Source: Kofleriaceae bacterium (GTDB lineage Bacteria > Myxococcota_A > Polyangia > Haliangiales > Haliangiaceae). Taken from it: a stretch of 64,000 nucleotides of DNA. Positions 1-7,832 of this stretch are shown in pieces; positions within the stretch are counted from its first letter, which is position 1, and each line of letters opens with the position of its first letter. Both the position numbers and the translations under genes were made by a program. The stretch is taken from contig JACKDR010000010.1 in assembly GCA_020633495.1 (NCBI GenBank), positions 62,001-126,000 of the forward strand, read 5' to 3'. The notes under the pieces were generated by a model. That model saw nothing but the letters and a program-made list of their open reading frames with translations. It had not been told where the DNA came from and ran no database searches.

Positions 1-273
1 GCACGGCACGAGCTGGCCCAGGACGATCGCGTCCAGCCAGCTGACGTGGTTGGCGACCAGCACGAACGGCTCGCCGGGCAGCTCGCCGTGACGGGTCACC
101 GCGACGCCGTGGAGGTCGCACACCGCGCGGGCGGCGGCGCCGAACCGGGCGGCGGCCTGGCTCGGCGATCGCGACGGCCGCATGCGGGCGTCGCCGACCG
201 CGGCCAGCGCGGTGAAGACGGTGCCGCCGGCGCGCCGGCCGACCCGCAGCGCGGCGCCGGGGTCGGGCCTCAC
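1..273 (-). CDS. 1-acyl-glycerol-3-phosphate acyltransferase-like protein (PlsC family), C-terminus outside the window
   Basis: This is the N-terminal 91 codons of a probable membrane-associated lysophospholipid O-acyltransferase. Such enzymes move an acyl chain onto a lysophospholipid or related acceptor. The visible evidence is the catalytic block NHVSWLD (residues 75-81), which fits the family HxxxxD motif with His76 and Asp81, preceded by the hydrophobic strand FVLVA. The start is the GTG at 273, which overlaps the TGA of the upstream GNAT gene as GTGA, so the two genes are probably translationally coupled. The gene runs off the left edge, so substrate specificity and full length cannot be judged. 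The family call is fairly safe; the acceptor lipid is unknown. Confidence 0.75.
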   Translation of the reverse strand, partial: MRPDPGAALRVGRRAGGTVFTALAAVGDARMRPSRSPSQAAARFGAAARAVCDLHGVAVTRHGELPGEPFVLVANHVSWLDAIVLGQLVPC

Positions 274-797
274 GCGGCCTCGGTGCGCGCGATGACCGGC
301 TCGGCGTCGACGAAGCCGAGGCGCTCGTACTTGGGGCGGAGCCGGTCGAACGCGGCGCGATCGATGCGCGACACGATGCGCTCGTCGCCGGGGCCGTAGA
401 AGTCGTGGCGGCGCTCGACGTCGGTGGCACCGAGCATGCGGTGGAGGGCGCGGGCCGCCGCGTTGTCCTCCTTGACCGTGAACCAGCAGGCGTCGACGCG
501 GTCGAAGATGTGGCGGACGAAGGCGCCGATCAGCTGCACGGTGACGCGCTTGCGCTGGTACTCCTCGCGGATCGCCAGGGTCGTGCAGTAGGCCTCGCGG
601 GTCTTGACGAAGGACAGCAGGTAGCCGACGGGGCGCCCCTGGTGGTAGGCGATGAAGCACGAGTCGGCGAAGAACTCGCAGCACAGGCGCAGGTAGTGAG
701 GACACAGCACGTCCTCGCCCATCGCGCCGAAGATGTCGCGCTCGAGCTCGGTCAGCGCCGCGAAGTCGTTCCGGGTCAGCGGGCGGATCTCGTACAT
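270..797 (-). CDS. GNAT-family N-acyl/acetyltransferase
   Basis: A 175-aa protein with a GNAT-like fold pattern: an N-terminal strand (MYEIRPLTRND), the central VGYLLSF strand (57-63), a CTTLAI strand (71-76) and a C-terminal DNAAARALHRMLGA helix (111-124) typical of RimI-like enzymes. The acyl-CoA pyrophosphate loop is odd. Where most GNATs have Q/RxxGxG/A, this one reads QRKRVTVQL (81-89) without glycines, so cofactor binding may differ. The ATG at 797 is chosen over upstream starts because GGGAGG lies 7 nt before it. The gene is coupled by a GTGA overlap to a PlsC-like acyltransferase. A GNAT/PlsC pair recalls N-acyl then O-acyl transfer in aminolipid synthesis, but this GNAT does not obviously resemble OlsB, so that is only a hypothesis. 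Confidence 0.75.
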   Translation of the reverse strand: MYEIRPLTRNDFAALTELERDIFGAMGEDVLCPHYLRLCCEFFADSCFIAYHQGRPVGYLLSFVKTREAYCTTLAIREEYQRKRVTVQLIGAFVRHIFDRVDACWFTVKEDNAAARALHRMLGATDVERRHDFYGPGDERIVSRIDRAAFDRLRPKYERLGFVDAEPVIARTEAA

Positions 798-1048
798 GGC
801 AAGCCTCCCGTGGTTTCGCGGCCACCTTGCCGCCTGGCGGTGGCGATCCGGTGGAGCGCGCGCGGAGGCTCCGCCACGTTTCGGCCAAGCCTCGGCGCCC
901 GCGCGGTGACGCGACGGCCACGGCGCCGCCGCGGCCGCCGTCACGAGCCCGCGTTTTCGCTGGGTCGGGGCGGTACGACGCCTCGACGGGCCGGCGCCTC
1001 GCTGACGCCTCCCTGGGCCCCCGGGCCCGCGTGCTCGAAGATGGGCCC

Positions 1049-1572
1049 ATGGATCCCGACCCGCAGTCCCCGGCCACCGCCGCCCCCGCGGCGCGCTCGA
1101 CCCTCACGGTCCGGATGCACGGCGTCGTCCCGGCGCCGCCGCGCACGCGCCCCGCCGTCGCCCCGCTCGAGCGCGACGACCGCCCGACCGAGCGCATGGA
1201 GCCGCTGTTCCCGGACGCCGACGCCTACCCGGCGCTGGCCGACGCGTTGCGACGGCGCCGCGCGCGGGACGAGGCGCAGGCGTCGCGCGCGCGGCGCGGG
1301 GCGCGCCGTCGAGGTCGCCGGCGCCGTCGTCGACGGTCGAGGTCGCGCTCGAGACCCGCGCCATCCCGTCGTGGTCGCCGCCCGAGCCGCGGCGGCGGCG
1401 GACGTCGATGCCCGCGTTCGGCGCGCCCGCGCCGCGGGCCGCCGCGACCACGGCGCGGGTCCGGCCCCTGCTCGGCGACCTCGACGAGGTCGGCGCGCGC
1501 TGGCTGATGATCCTGGCCGCGGCGCTCGCGATCGCCGTCACGGTGGCGGTGCTGGCCACCCGCGGCGGTTGA
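1049..1572 (+). pseudogene. Frameshifted small protein with a C-terminal membrane anchor
   Basis: The product is not recognised. The first half reads in one frame from ATG 1049 (begins MDPDPQSPATAA, later PLFPDADAYPALADALRRRR). The second half, ending at TGA 1570-1572, reads in the -1 frame and includes LLGDLDEVGARWLMIL followed by a single hydrophobic helix (AAALAIAVTVAVLA) and a short tail. Each half has the local codon bias only in its own frame. The junction lies roughly between 1261 and 1345, where there is a GGGG run at 1298-1301; one missing base would restore a protein of about 174 aa. It would be a cytoplasmic domain tethered by a C-terminal helix. The stop codon lies inside the -35 box of the tetR promoter. 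Confidence 0.5.
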
Positions 1573-1598
1573 CATCGTTTCGTTACCACTGGTAACGA
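1569..1598 (+). promoter_or_regulatory. Promoter of the tetR-thiolase-oxygenase operon
   Basis: TTGACA at 1569-1574 matches the -35 consensus exactly. After 18 bp comes TAACGA (1593-1598), preceded by TGG, which resembles an extended -10. Transcription would begin at or next to ATG 1606, and no Shine-Dalgarno precedes that ATG, so the mRNA is probably leaderless. Confidence 0.6.
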
Positions 1599-1600
1599 AA
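1578..1600. promoter_or_regulatory. TetR operator, perfect 11-bp inverted repeat
   Basis: The arms TTTCGTTACCA and TGGTAACGAAA are exact reverse complements around a single central C. The palindrome fills the space between the -35 box and the start codon and covers the -10, so a bound dimer should block RNA polymerase. Its position directly before the regulator gene points to autoregulation by that TetR protein. Confidence 0.85.
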
Positions 1601-1605
1601 TAGCC

Positions 1606-2223
1606 ATGGGACGTCCCGCCCTGGCGCCGGCCGCGATCGACGCGTTCCGCGACCGGCTGTGCGACGCCGCGCTGCGGCGGTTCGCCGAGGACGGCTACCG
1701 CGGCGTGACCCTGCGCGGCCTGGCCCGCGAGCTCGGCGTCAGCCACGCCATGGCCTACCGCTACTTCGTCGACAAGGACGCGATCTTCGTCGAGTGCCGG
1801 CGCCGCTGCCTGGCCCGCTTCACCGCCTACCAGCGGGCCCGGCTCGACGGCATCACCGATCCCGCGGCGGCGATCCGGGCCGGCGCCCGCAGCTACGTCG
1901 ACTTCGCGATCGACGAACCGCACGCGTTCCGGGTCATGTTCGACCTGGAGCAGCCGGCGCCGGCGTCGCAGCGGGCCCTGCGCGACGCCCAGCGCGGCGC
2001 GTTCGACGTGCTCGGCGCGGTCGTGCGCCGCGCCGTCACCGCCGGCGTGCTGCGCGGCGAGCCGGCGGAGCTGACCCAGATGTTCTGGGCGTCGATCCAC
2101 GGGGTCGCGTCGCTGCACGTCGGCGGCCAGCTCGGTCGCCGGCGCACCGCGCACGCGGTCGCCGACGCGATCGCGACGACGATGCTGGCCGGGCTGGCGC
2201 CCGGCCCCCGGGAGGCACGATGA
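1606..2223 (+). CDS. TetR-family transcriptional repressor with WHG-type C-terminal domain
   Basis: A 205-aa one-component regulator. The N-terminal helix-turn-helix is clear: ALRRFAEDGYRGVTLRGLAR followed by ELGVSHAMAYRYFVDKD (about residues 24-60). The ligand-binding half carries the Trp161-x3-His165-Gly166 signature of the WHG (TetR_C_33) group. The start is ATG 1606, just after the palindromic operator. The last codons overlap the next gene (ATGA at 2220-2223), placing the repressor first in an operon with two thiolases and a carotenoid oxygenase. The likely inducer is therefore the substrate, or an acyl-CoA product, of that pathway. Repression is inferred from family and operator placement. 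Confidence 0.9.
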   Translation: MGRPALAPAAIDAFRDRLCDAALRRFAEDGYRGVTLRGLARELGVSHAMAYRYFVDKDAIFVECRRRCLARFTAYQRARLDGITDPAAAIRAGARSYVDFAIDEPHAFRVMFDLEQPAPASQRALRDAQRGAFDVLGAVVRRAVTAGVLRGEPAELTQMFWASIHGVASLHVGGQLGRRRTAHAVADAIATTMLAGLAPGPREAR

Positions 2224-3464
2224 GCGGCGGCGTCTTCATCCTCGGTGGCCACCAGACCGACTTCGCGCGCCACCTCGGCCGCGAGGGCGGCGGCCTCGAC
2301 ACCCTGGTCGGCGACGCCGTCGACGGCGCGCTGGCGGCGGCCCGGCTCGACGCCGCGGCGATCGACGCGATCCACGTCGGCAACGCCTTCGGCGAGCTGT
2401 TCTGCGGCCAGGCCCAGCTCGGGGCGATGCCCGCGACGGTGCGCCCGGCGCTGTGGGGGGTGCCGGCGGCGCGCCACGAGGCGGCGTGCGCGTCGGGCAG
2501 CGTCGCGATCCTGGCCGCGATGGCCGCGCTCGACGCCGGCCACGCCGACTGCGCGCTGGTCGTCGGCGTCGAGCAGGAGCGCCACGTCCCCGGCGACACC
2601 GCGGCACGCCACCTCGGCGCCGCGGCGTGGACCGGCCACGAGGGCCAGGCGGCGCGGTTCCTGTGGCCGCACATGTTCGCGCGCATCGCCGACGCCATCG
2701 ACGACCGCGACGGGCTGCGACCAGCGCACCTGGCGGCCCTCGCCGCCAAGAACCTGGGCAACGCGCGCCGCAACCCCCGGGCCCAGACCCGCGGCTGGAG
2801 CTTCGCCGACGACGCCTTCGCCGCCGGCTGGACCGACGACGCCAAGAACCCGGTGGTCGAGGGCCGGCTGCGCCGCCACGACTGCGCCCAGATCACCGAC
2901 GGCGCCGTCGGCCTGGTGCTGGCGTCGCCGCGCTTCGCCCGCGGTCACGCCGCGCGGGTCGGCGTCGCGCTCGACGCCCTGCCCCGCATCCTCGGCTGGG
3001 GCCACCGCACCGCCGGGCTGTCGCTCGACGCCAAGCTGGCGCGCGCCGACGGCTCGCCGTACCTCTTGCCGCACCTGCGCGACGCCGCGCTCGACGCGTT
3101 CCGCCGGGCCGGCGTCGGCGGCGTCGACCAGCTCGACGGCGTCGAGGTCCACGACTGCTTCACGGTCACCGAGTACGTCGCGATCGATCACCTGGGCGTG
3201 ACCCCGCCGGGTCAGGCCTGGCGCGCGATCGAGGACGGCCGGCTCGAGGCCGGCGGCCGCCTGCCCTTCAACCCCGGCGGCGGCCTGATCGGCGGCGGCC
3301 ACCCGGTCGGCGCCACCGGCGTCCGCATGGTGCTCGACGCCGCCCTCCAGGTCACCGGCGCCGCCGGCGACGCCCAGATCCCCGGCGCCCGCCGGATCGC
3401 CACCCTCAACATCGGCGGCAGCGCGACCACCGTGGTCAGCTTCGTCGTCGGGAGCGCGTCATGA
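2220..3464 (+). CDS. Thiolase-fold acetyl-CoA acetyltransferase (SCP-2-thiolase-like)
   Basis: A 414-aa cytoplasmic thiolase-superfamily enzyme, of normal family length, expected to cleave or form C-C bonds on acyl-CoAs. The nucleophilic cysteine is in HEAACASGS (Cys90). A central HDCFTVTEY block and the GGGLIGGGHPVGATG loop with His361 follow. The C-terminus has LNIGGSATT rather than the CxGxG of classical degradative thiolases, as in the SCP-x/non-specific lipid-transfer thiolase branch. It starts at ATG 2220, overlapping the tetR stop, and ends in an ATGA overlap with the oxygenase gene, so it is part of one operon. It probably processes a side chain or cleavage product made nearby; the substrate is unknown. 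Confidence 0.85.
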   Translation: MSGGVFILGGHQTDFARHLGREGGGLDTLVGDAVDGALAAARLDAAAIDAIHVGNAFGELFCGQAQLGAMPATVRPALWGVPAARHEAACASGSVAILAAMAALDAGHADCALVVGVEQERHVPGDTAARHLGAAAWTGHEGQAARFLWPHMFARIADAIDDRDGLRPAHLAALAAKNLGNARRNPRAQTRGWSFADDAFAAGWTDDAKNPVVEGRLRRHDCAQITDGAVGLVLASPRFARGHAARVGVALDALPRILGWGHRTAGLSLDAKLARADGSPYLLPHLRDAALDAFRRAGVGGVDQLDGVEVHDCFTVTEYVAIDHLGVTPPGQAWRAIEDGRLEAGGRLPFNPGGGLIGGGHPVGATGVRMVLDAALQVTGAAGDAQIPGARRIATLNIGGSATTVVSFVVGSAS

Positions 3465-4951
3465 ACGTCCGCACCGTCCACACCTGGTCGAGCCTGATCC
3501 CCGCCGACGACGATCACCCCTACCGCACCGGCGCGTGGCGGCCGCAGGTCACCGAGTACGACGCCGACGACCTCGACGTCGTCGAGGGCGCGATCCCGGC
3601 CGAGCTCGACGGCGTCTACCTGCGCAACACCGAGAACCCACTGGTGCCGGCGATCGGCCGCTACCACCCGTTCGACGGCGACGGCATGCTGCACGCGATC
3701 CGCTTCGCCGGCGGCAAGGCGCGCTACCGCAACCGGATGATCCGCACCGCCGGCCTCGCCGCCGAGCTGGCCGCCGGCGAGCCGCTGTGGGCCGGCATCA
3801 TCGAGGCGCCGGCGTCGTCGAAGCGCGCCGACGGCTGGGGCGCGCGCGGCCGCATGAAGGACGCGGCCTCGACCGACGTCGTGGTCCACGCCGGCCGCGC
3901 GCTGGCCACGTTCTACCAGTGCGGCGACCCGTACCAGCTCGATCCCGAGACCCTGGCCCAGGACGGCCCGGCGCGATGGGACGGCCAGCCCAGCTGGGGC
4001 GTGTCGGCGCACACCAAGGTCGACGAGACCACCGGCGAGCTCCTCTACTTCAGCTACGCCACCGAGGCGCCGTACCTGCGCTACGGCGTCCTCGACGAGG
4101 ACGGCCACCCCAGCCACCGCGTCGACGTGCCGCTGCCGGGGCCGCGGCTGCCGCACGACATGGCGTTCACCGAGCGCTACGCGATCCTCAACGACTTCCC
4201 GCTGTTCTGGGACCCCGAGCAGATCGCCCGCGGCGTCTACCGACCGAAGTTCCACCGCGACCTGCCGTCGCGGTTCGCGGTGATCCCGCGGCGCGGCCGC
4301 GCCGACGAGGTGCGCTGGTTCGAGGCCGAGCCGACCTACGTGCTGCACTGGATCAACGCCTTCGAGGACGGCGACACGATCGTCCTCGACGGCTACCACC
4401 AGGAAGATCCGACGCCGCGGCCGGATCCCGCGGACGGGCCGTGGGCCGGGCTCAAGAAGATGGTCGACCTGGCGTCGATGAAGGCGCGGCCGCGGCGCTG
4501 GCGCTTCGACCTGCGCACCGGCCGCACCACCGAGGAGCCGCTGCTCGATCTGATCTCGGAGTTCCCGACGATCGACGGCCGCCGCGGCGGCCGCCGTCAC
4601 CGCTACGTCTTCGCGATGACCGCGCCGCCGGGGTGGTTCCTGTTCGACGGCCTGACCCGGCTCGACATGGAGACCGGCGAGCTGCAGCGCTGGCGCTGGC
4701 CCGACGGCGTCTACGCCAGCGAGTCGCCGGTGGCGCCGCGCGCCGGCGGCACCGCCGAGGACGACGGCTGGGTGGTGACGTTCGTGTCCGACGTCCCCCA
4801 CGATCGCTCGGAGTGCCACGTCTTCGACGCCCGGCGCATCAGCGACGGCCCGGTGGCGCGGGTCCGCCTGCCCGAGCGCATCTCGAGCGGCACCCACGCC
4901 TGCTGGGCCCCGGCCAGCGCGCTGCGCGGCGGCGCCCGAGCGCGGCGGTGA
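3461..4951 (+). CDS. Carotenoid/lignostilbene cleavage oxygenase (RPE65 family)
   Basis: A 496-aa non-haem Fe(II) dioxygenase that cleaves a conjugated C=C bond to give two carbonyl products. All four iron-ligand histidines are visible in family context: His184 (SAHTKVD), His232 (LPHDMAF), His296 (VLHWINAFEDGD) and His479 (GTHACWAP). The N-terminal YLRNTENP and HPFDGDGM blocks are also typical. No signal peptide is seen. It sits between two thiolase genes with 4-bp overlaps on both sides, behind a TetR repressor. That suggests cleavage of an apocarotenoid-, stilbene- or similar alkene, with the fragment then handled as a CoA thioester. Family assignment is strong; the substrate is not known. 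Confidence 0.92.
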   Translation: MNVRTVHTWSSLIPADDDHPYRTGAWRPQVTEYDADDLDVVEGAIPAELDGVYLRNTENPLVPAIGRYHPFDGDGMLHAIRFAGGKARYRNRMIRTAGLAAELAAGEPLWAGIIEAPASSKRADGWGARGRMKDAASTDVVVHAGRALATFYQCGDPYQLDPETLAQDGPARWDGQPSWGVSAHTKVDETTGELLYFSYATEAPYLRYGVLDEDGHPSHRVDVPLPGPRLPHDMAFTERYAILNDFPLFWDPEQIARGVYRPKFHRDLPSRFAVIPRRGRADEVRWFEAEPTYVLHWINAFEDGDTIVLDGYHQEDPTPRPDPADGPWAGLKKMVDLASMKARPRRWRFDLRTGRTTEEPLLDLISEFPTIDGRRGGRRHRYVFAMTAPPGWFLFDGLTRLDMETGELQRWRWPDGVYASESPVAPRAGGTAEDDGWVVTFVSDVPHDRSECHVFDARRISDGPVARVRLPERISSGTHACWAPASALRGGARARR

Positions 4952-6150
4952 GCAGCGACGCGCTGATCCTCGACGGCCGGCGGACGCCGCGCGGCAAGGG
5001 CTCGCCGCGCGGCGCGCTGCACGCGGTGCCGCCGCTGCGCCTGGTCACCGGGCTGCTCGACGCCCTGGTGGCGCGCGGCGTCGCGCCCGCCGCGGTCGAC
5101 GATCTGCTGCTCGGCTGCGCCACCCAGGTCGACGACCAGGGCGCCGACCTCGCCCGCACCGCGGCGCTGGTCGCCGGCTGGGACGCGGTGCCGGGTGCGA
5201 CGATCAACCGGTTCTGCGCCTCGGGGCTCGACGCGGTCGCGGTCGCGGCGGCGCGGATCCGCGCCGGCGACGCCGCGCTGATCGTCGCCGGCGGCGTCGA
5301 GTCGACGTCGCGGGTCCCGATCTTCAGCGACCGCGGCCCGCTGTACGCCGATCCCGAGGTCGCGGCGATCGCCGGCAGCGTCCACATGGGCATCGCCGCC
5401 GATCTGATCGCGACGATCGACCGCCGCGACCGCGCCGAGCTCGACGCCTACGCCGCCGCGACCCGGGCGCGGGCTCGCGCCGCGTGGGCCGACGGTCGCG
5501 CCGCCGCGTCGGTCGAGCCGGTACGCCGCGACGGCGCCGTGGTGATCGAGCACGACGAGCTGCTCGACCACGACCCGACCCCGGCGCAGCTGGCGGCCCT
5601 GCCGCCCGCGTTCGCCGAGGCCGGCGCCGCCGGCCAGGACGTGATCGCGCTGGCGCGCCACCCCGCGGCCGGCGCGATCCGCCACCTCCACACCCGCGCC
5701 AGCTCGCCGGCGCTCGCCGACGGCGCGGCGCTGCTGGTGCTCGGCGACGCCGCGACCGCGGCGCGGCTCGGCCTGCGCCCGCGCGCCCGGGTCGCCGCGA
5801 CCGTGACCTGCGCCGACGATCCGGTGCTGATGCTGACCGCCGGCCAGACCGCGGTCGAGCGGCTGCTGGCCCGCGCCGGCCTGCGCGCCGCCGACGTCGA
5901 CGTCTTCGGGTTCGCCGAGGCGTTCGCGGCGCTGTGCCTGCGCTTCCAGGGCGCGCTCGGCTGCGGCGCCGACCGGTTCAACCCCGACGGCGGCACGATC
6001 GCGATGGGCCACGCCTTCGGCGCCACCGGCGCGATCCTCGCGCTCGACGTCGTCGACCAGCTCGAGCAGCGCGGCGGGCGCTGGGGCGTCGCCGCGGTCA
6101 GCGGCGCCGCCGGGGTCGGCGTCGCGGCCCTGATCGAGCGGCTGCCGTAG
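4948..6150 (+). CDS. Thiolase-family protein lacking the C-terminal catalytic cysteine
   Basis: A 400-aa protein in the degradative/biosynthetic thiolase branch (start LILDGRRTPRGKG). The acyl-accepting cysteine is present in NRFCASGLDAV (Cys90), as is the His355 loop MGHAFGATGA. Two normally conserved elements are changed. The NEAFA block reads AEAFA, and the C-terminal CxGxG, which supplies the second catalytic cysteine, reads VSGAAGVG with serine. Catalysis may be altered, or it may act as a ketoacyl-CoA-binding partner of the first thiolase. The start is GTG 4948, in a GTGA overlap with the oxygenase stop. It is the last tightly coupled gene of the operon. Confidence 0.85.
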   Translation: MSSDALILDGRRTPRGKGSPRGALHAVPPLRLVTGLLDALVARGVAPAAVDDLLLGCATQVDDQGADLARTAALVAGWDAVPGATINRFCASGLDAVAVAAARIRAGDAALIVAGGVESTSRVPIFSDRGPLYADPEVAAIAGSVHMGIAADLIATIDRRDRAELDAYAAATRARARAAWADGRAAASVEPVRRDGAVVIEHDELLDHDPTPAQLAALPPAFAEAGAAGQDVIALARHPAAGAIRHLHTRASSPALADGAALLVLGDAATAARLGLRPRARVAATVTCADDPVLMLTAGQTAVERLLARAGLRAADVDVFGFAEAFAALCLRFQGALGCGADRFNPDGGTIAMGHAFGATGAILALDVVDQLEQRGGRWGVAAVSGAAGVGVAALIERLP

Positions 6151-6327
6151 CGCGCCGCGGCATGCGTGACCGCGTCGGCGACCGCGCAGCCCGTGCGCGC
6201 GATCGCCGCGGCCGCGCGCAAGCTCCGCGCGACCATCCCGACGCGCCGCGCCGACGCGGCGCTCGGTCACCCTCCGGCGGCCCCTGCGGCGGGGCGCCGC
6301 GGCATCCGACGTGCATTCACGGACCCC

Positions 6328-7815
6328 GTGTCCCACAGCGAACGTCTGTCCGCGCTCGACGCGGCCTTCCTCGACATCGAGCACCGCGGCGCCCACATGC
6401 ACGTCGGCGCGGTCGGCATCTTCGAGCGCGGCCCGCTGACCCGGCCCGGCGGCGCCGTCGACTTCGATCGGCTGCGCGCCCACGTCGGCAGCATCATCGG
6501 CCGCAACCCGCGGTACCGCCAGCGCCTGGTCACGACCCCGCTGCTCGGCACCCCGGCGTGGGTCGACGACGATCGGTTCCTCCTCGACTTCCACCTCCGC
6601 CACACCCGGCTGCCGGCCCCCGGCGATCTCCGCCAGCTCAAGCGCCTGGCCGGCCGCGTCTTCTCGCAGCGCCTCGATCGCGACCACCCGCTGTGGGAGA
6701 TGTGGATCGTCGAGGGCCTCGAGGGCGACCGCTTCGCGCTGATCGCCAAGCTCCACCACTGCATGATCGACGGCGTCGCCGGCAACAACCTGCTGACCAC
6801 GCTCTTGCGCGGCACGCCCGACGACCGCCTCGCCAGCGAGATCGCCGCGGCCCACACCGTCCCCGGCGCGCCGGCGCCAAGCTGGCAGGCCCGCCCGGCG
6901 CCTGGCCCGCTGGCGCTGCTGGGCCGCGAGCTGCGCCACCGCGCCGATGGCCTACACCACCTCGCGCGCATGGCCCAGGCGTCGCGCGCGGTCCCCGGCG
7001 ATCTCGAGCACCGGGTCCGCGAGCTGGTCGGCGGCGTCGGCTCGCTGATGACCCGCGCCCTGCGCCCCACCGCGCGGACCTCGTTCAACCCGCCGCGCAC
7101 CGGGCCGCACCGCCGCTTCGACTGGGTGCGCCTCGACCTCGCCGAGCTCAAGGCGGTCAAGCGGGCCCTCGGCGGCACCGTCAACGACGTCGCGCTGGCG
7201 ATCGTCGCCGGCGCGCTGCGCCGCGCCATGCAGCGCCGCGGCATCGACACCGATCACATGGGCGAGATCCGCGCCCTGGTCCCGGTCAACGTCCGGCCGC
7301 CGTCCCGCGACGGCGCGCTCGGCAACCACGTCGCGATGCACCTGGTGCCGCTGCCCTGCGGCGTCGCCGAGCCGCGCGCCCGCCTGCGCGCGGTCACCGC
7401 CACGATGGACGAGCTCAAGCGCGGCGACGCGGTCGGGGGCGTGGCCGCCCTCGAGGAGCTGGCCGACGCCACCGGCGCCGGCGTGGTCGCCGCGCTGTTC
7501 AAGTTCGCCGGCCTGGTCCGCGCGTTCAACGTCACCGCCACCAACGTGCCGGGGCCGCCGTTCCCGCTGTACCTGCTGGGCTCGCGCCTGCAGGAGATCT
7601 ACCCGCTGGTGCCCCTGTTCGAGCACCACACCGTCGGCCTGGCCCTGTTCAGCTACGCCGGCGCGATGCACGTCGGCGTCGCCGGCGACTGGCACGCGAC
7701 CCCCGACCTCCACGACCTCGTGCTCGACCTCGAGGCCGAGCACATCGCGCTGGTCGCGCTCGCCGGGCTGCCGCCGCGCACCGCCGCCGAGCCGGCGATC
7801 GCGACCTACAACTGA
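6328..7815 (+). CDS. Wax ester synthase / acyl-CoA:diacylglycerol acyltransferase (WS/DGAT)
   Basis: A 495-aa acyltransferase that esterifies fatty alcohols or diacylglycerol with acyl-CoA, making storage lipids at the cytoplasmic membrane. The HHxxxDG active-site motif is LHHCMIDG (His143, His144, Asp148). Other family blocks are present: DHPLWEMW, GTVNDVALAIVAGALR, and TNVPGPPFPLYLLG near the C-terminus. GTG 6328 is preferred because the conserved RLSALDAAFLDIE block starts just after it; the open frame extends further upstream but in sequence unlike the family. It lies 177 bp after the thiolase operon on the same strand, so co-transcription is possible but not shown. Confidence 0.9.
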   Translation: MSHSERLSALDAAFLDIEHRGAHMHVGAVGIFERGPLTRPGGAVDFDRLRAHVGSIIGRNPRYRQRLVTTPLLGTPAWVDDDRFLLDFHLRHTRLPAPGDLRQLKRLAGRVFSQRLDRDHPLWEMWIVEGLEGDRFALIAKLHHCMIDGVAGNNLLTTLLRGTPDDRLASEIAAAHTVPGAPAPSWQARPAPGPLALLGRELRHRADGLHHLARMAQASRAVPGDLEHRVRELVGGVGSLMTRALRPTARTSFNPPRTGPHRRFDWVRLDLAELKAVKRALGGTVNDVALAIVAGALRRAMQRRGIDTDHMGEIRALVPVNVRPPSRDGALGNHVAMHLVPLPCGVAEPRARLRAVTATMDELKRGDAVGGVAALEELADATGAGVVAALFKFAGLVRAFNVTATNVPGPPFPLYLLGSRLQEIYPLVPLFEHHTVGLALFSYAGAMHVGVAGDWHATPDLHDLVLDLEAEHIALVALAGLPPRTAAEPAIATYN

Positions 7816-7819
7816 CCGG

Positions 7820-7832
7820 CCCGCGCCGCGGG
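7820..7832. terminator. Small GC hairpin between convergent genes
   Basis: CCCGC, a GCC loop and GCGGG form a short stem between two convergent stop codons. There is no T tract, so a terminator role is only suggested by position. Confidence 0.3.

Noticed and set aside
1104..2154. Antisense frames of 167 and 309 codons opposite the tetR region
   Set aside because: They run opposite the operator and TetR gene and have biased, repetitive composition.
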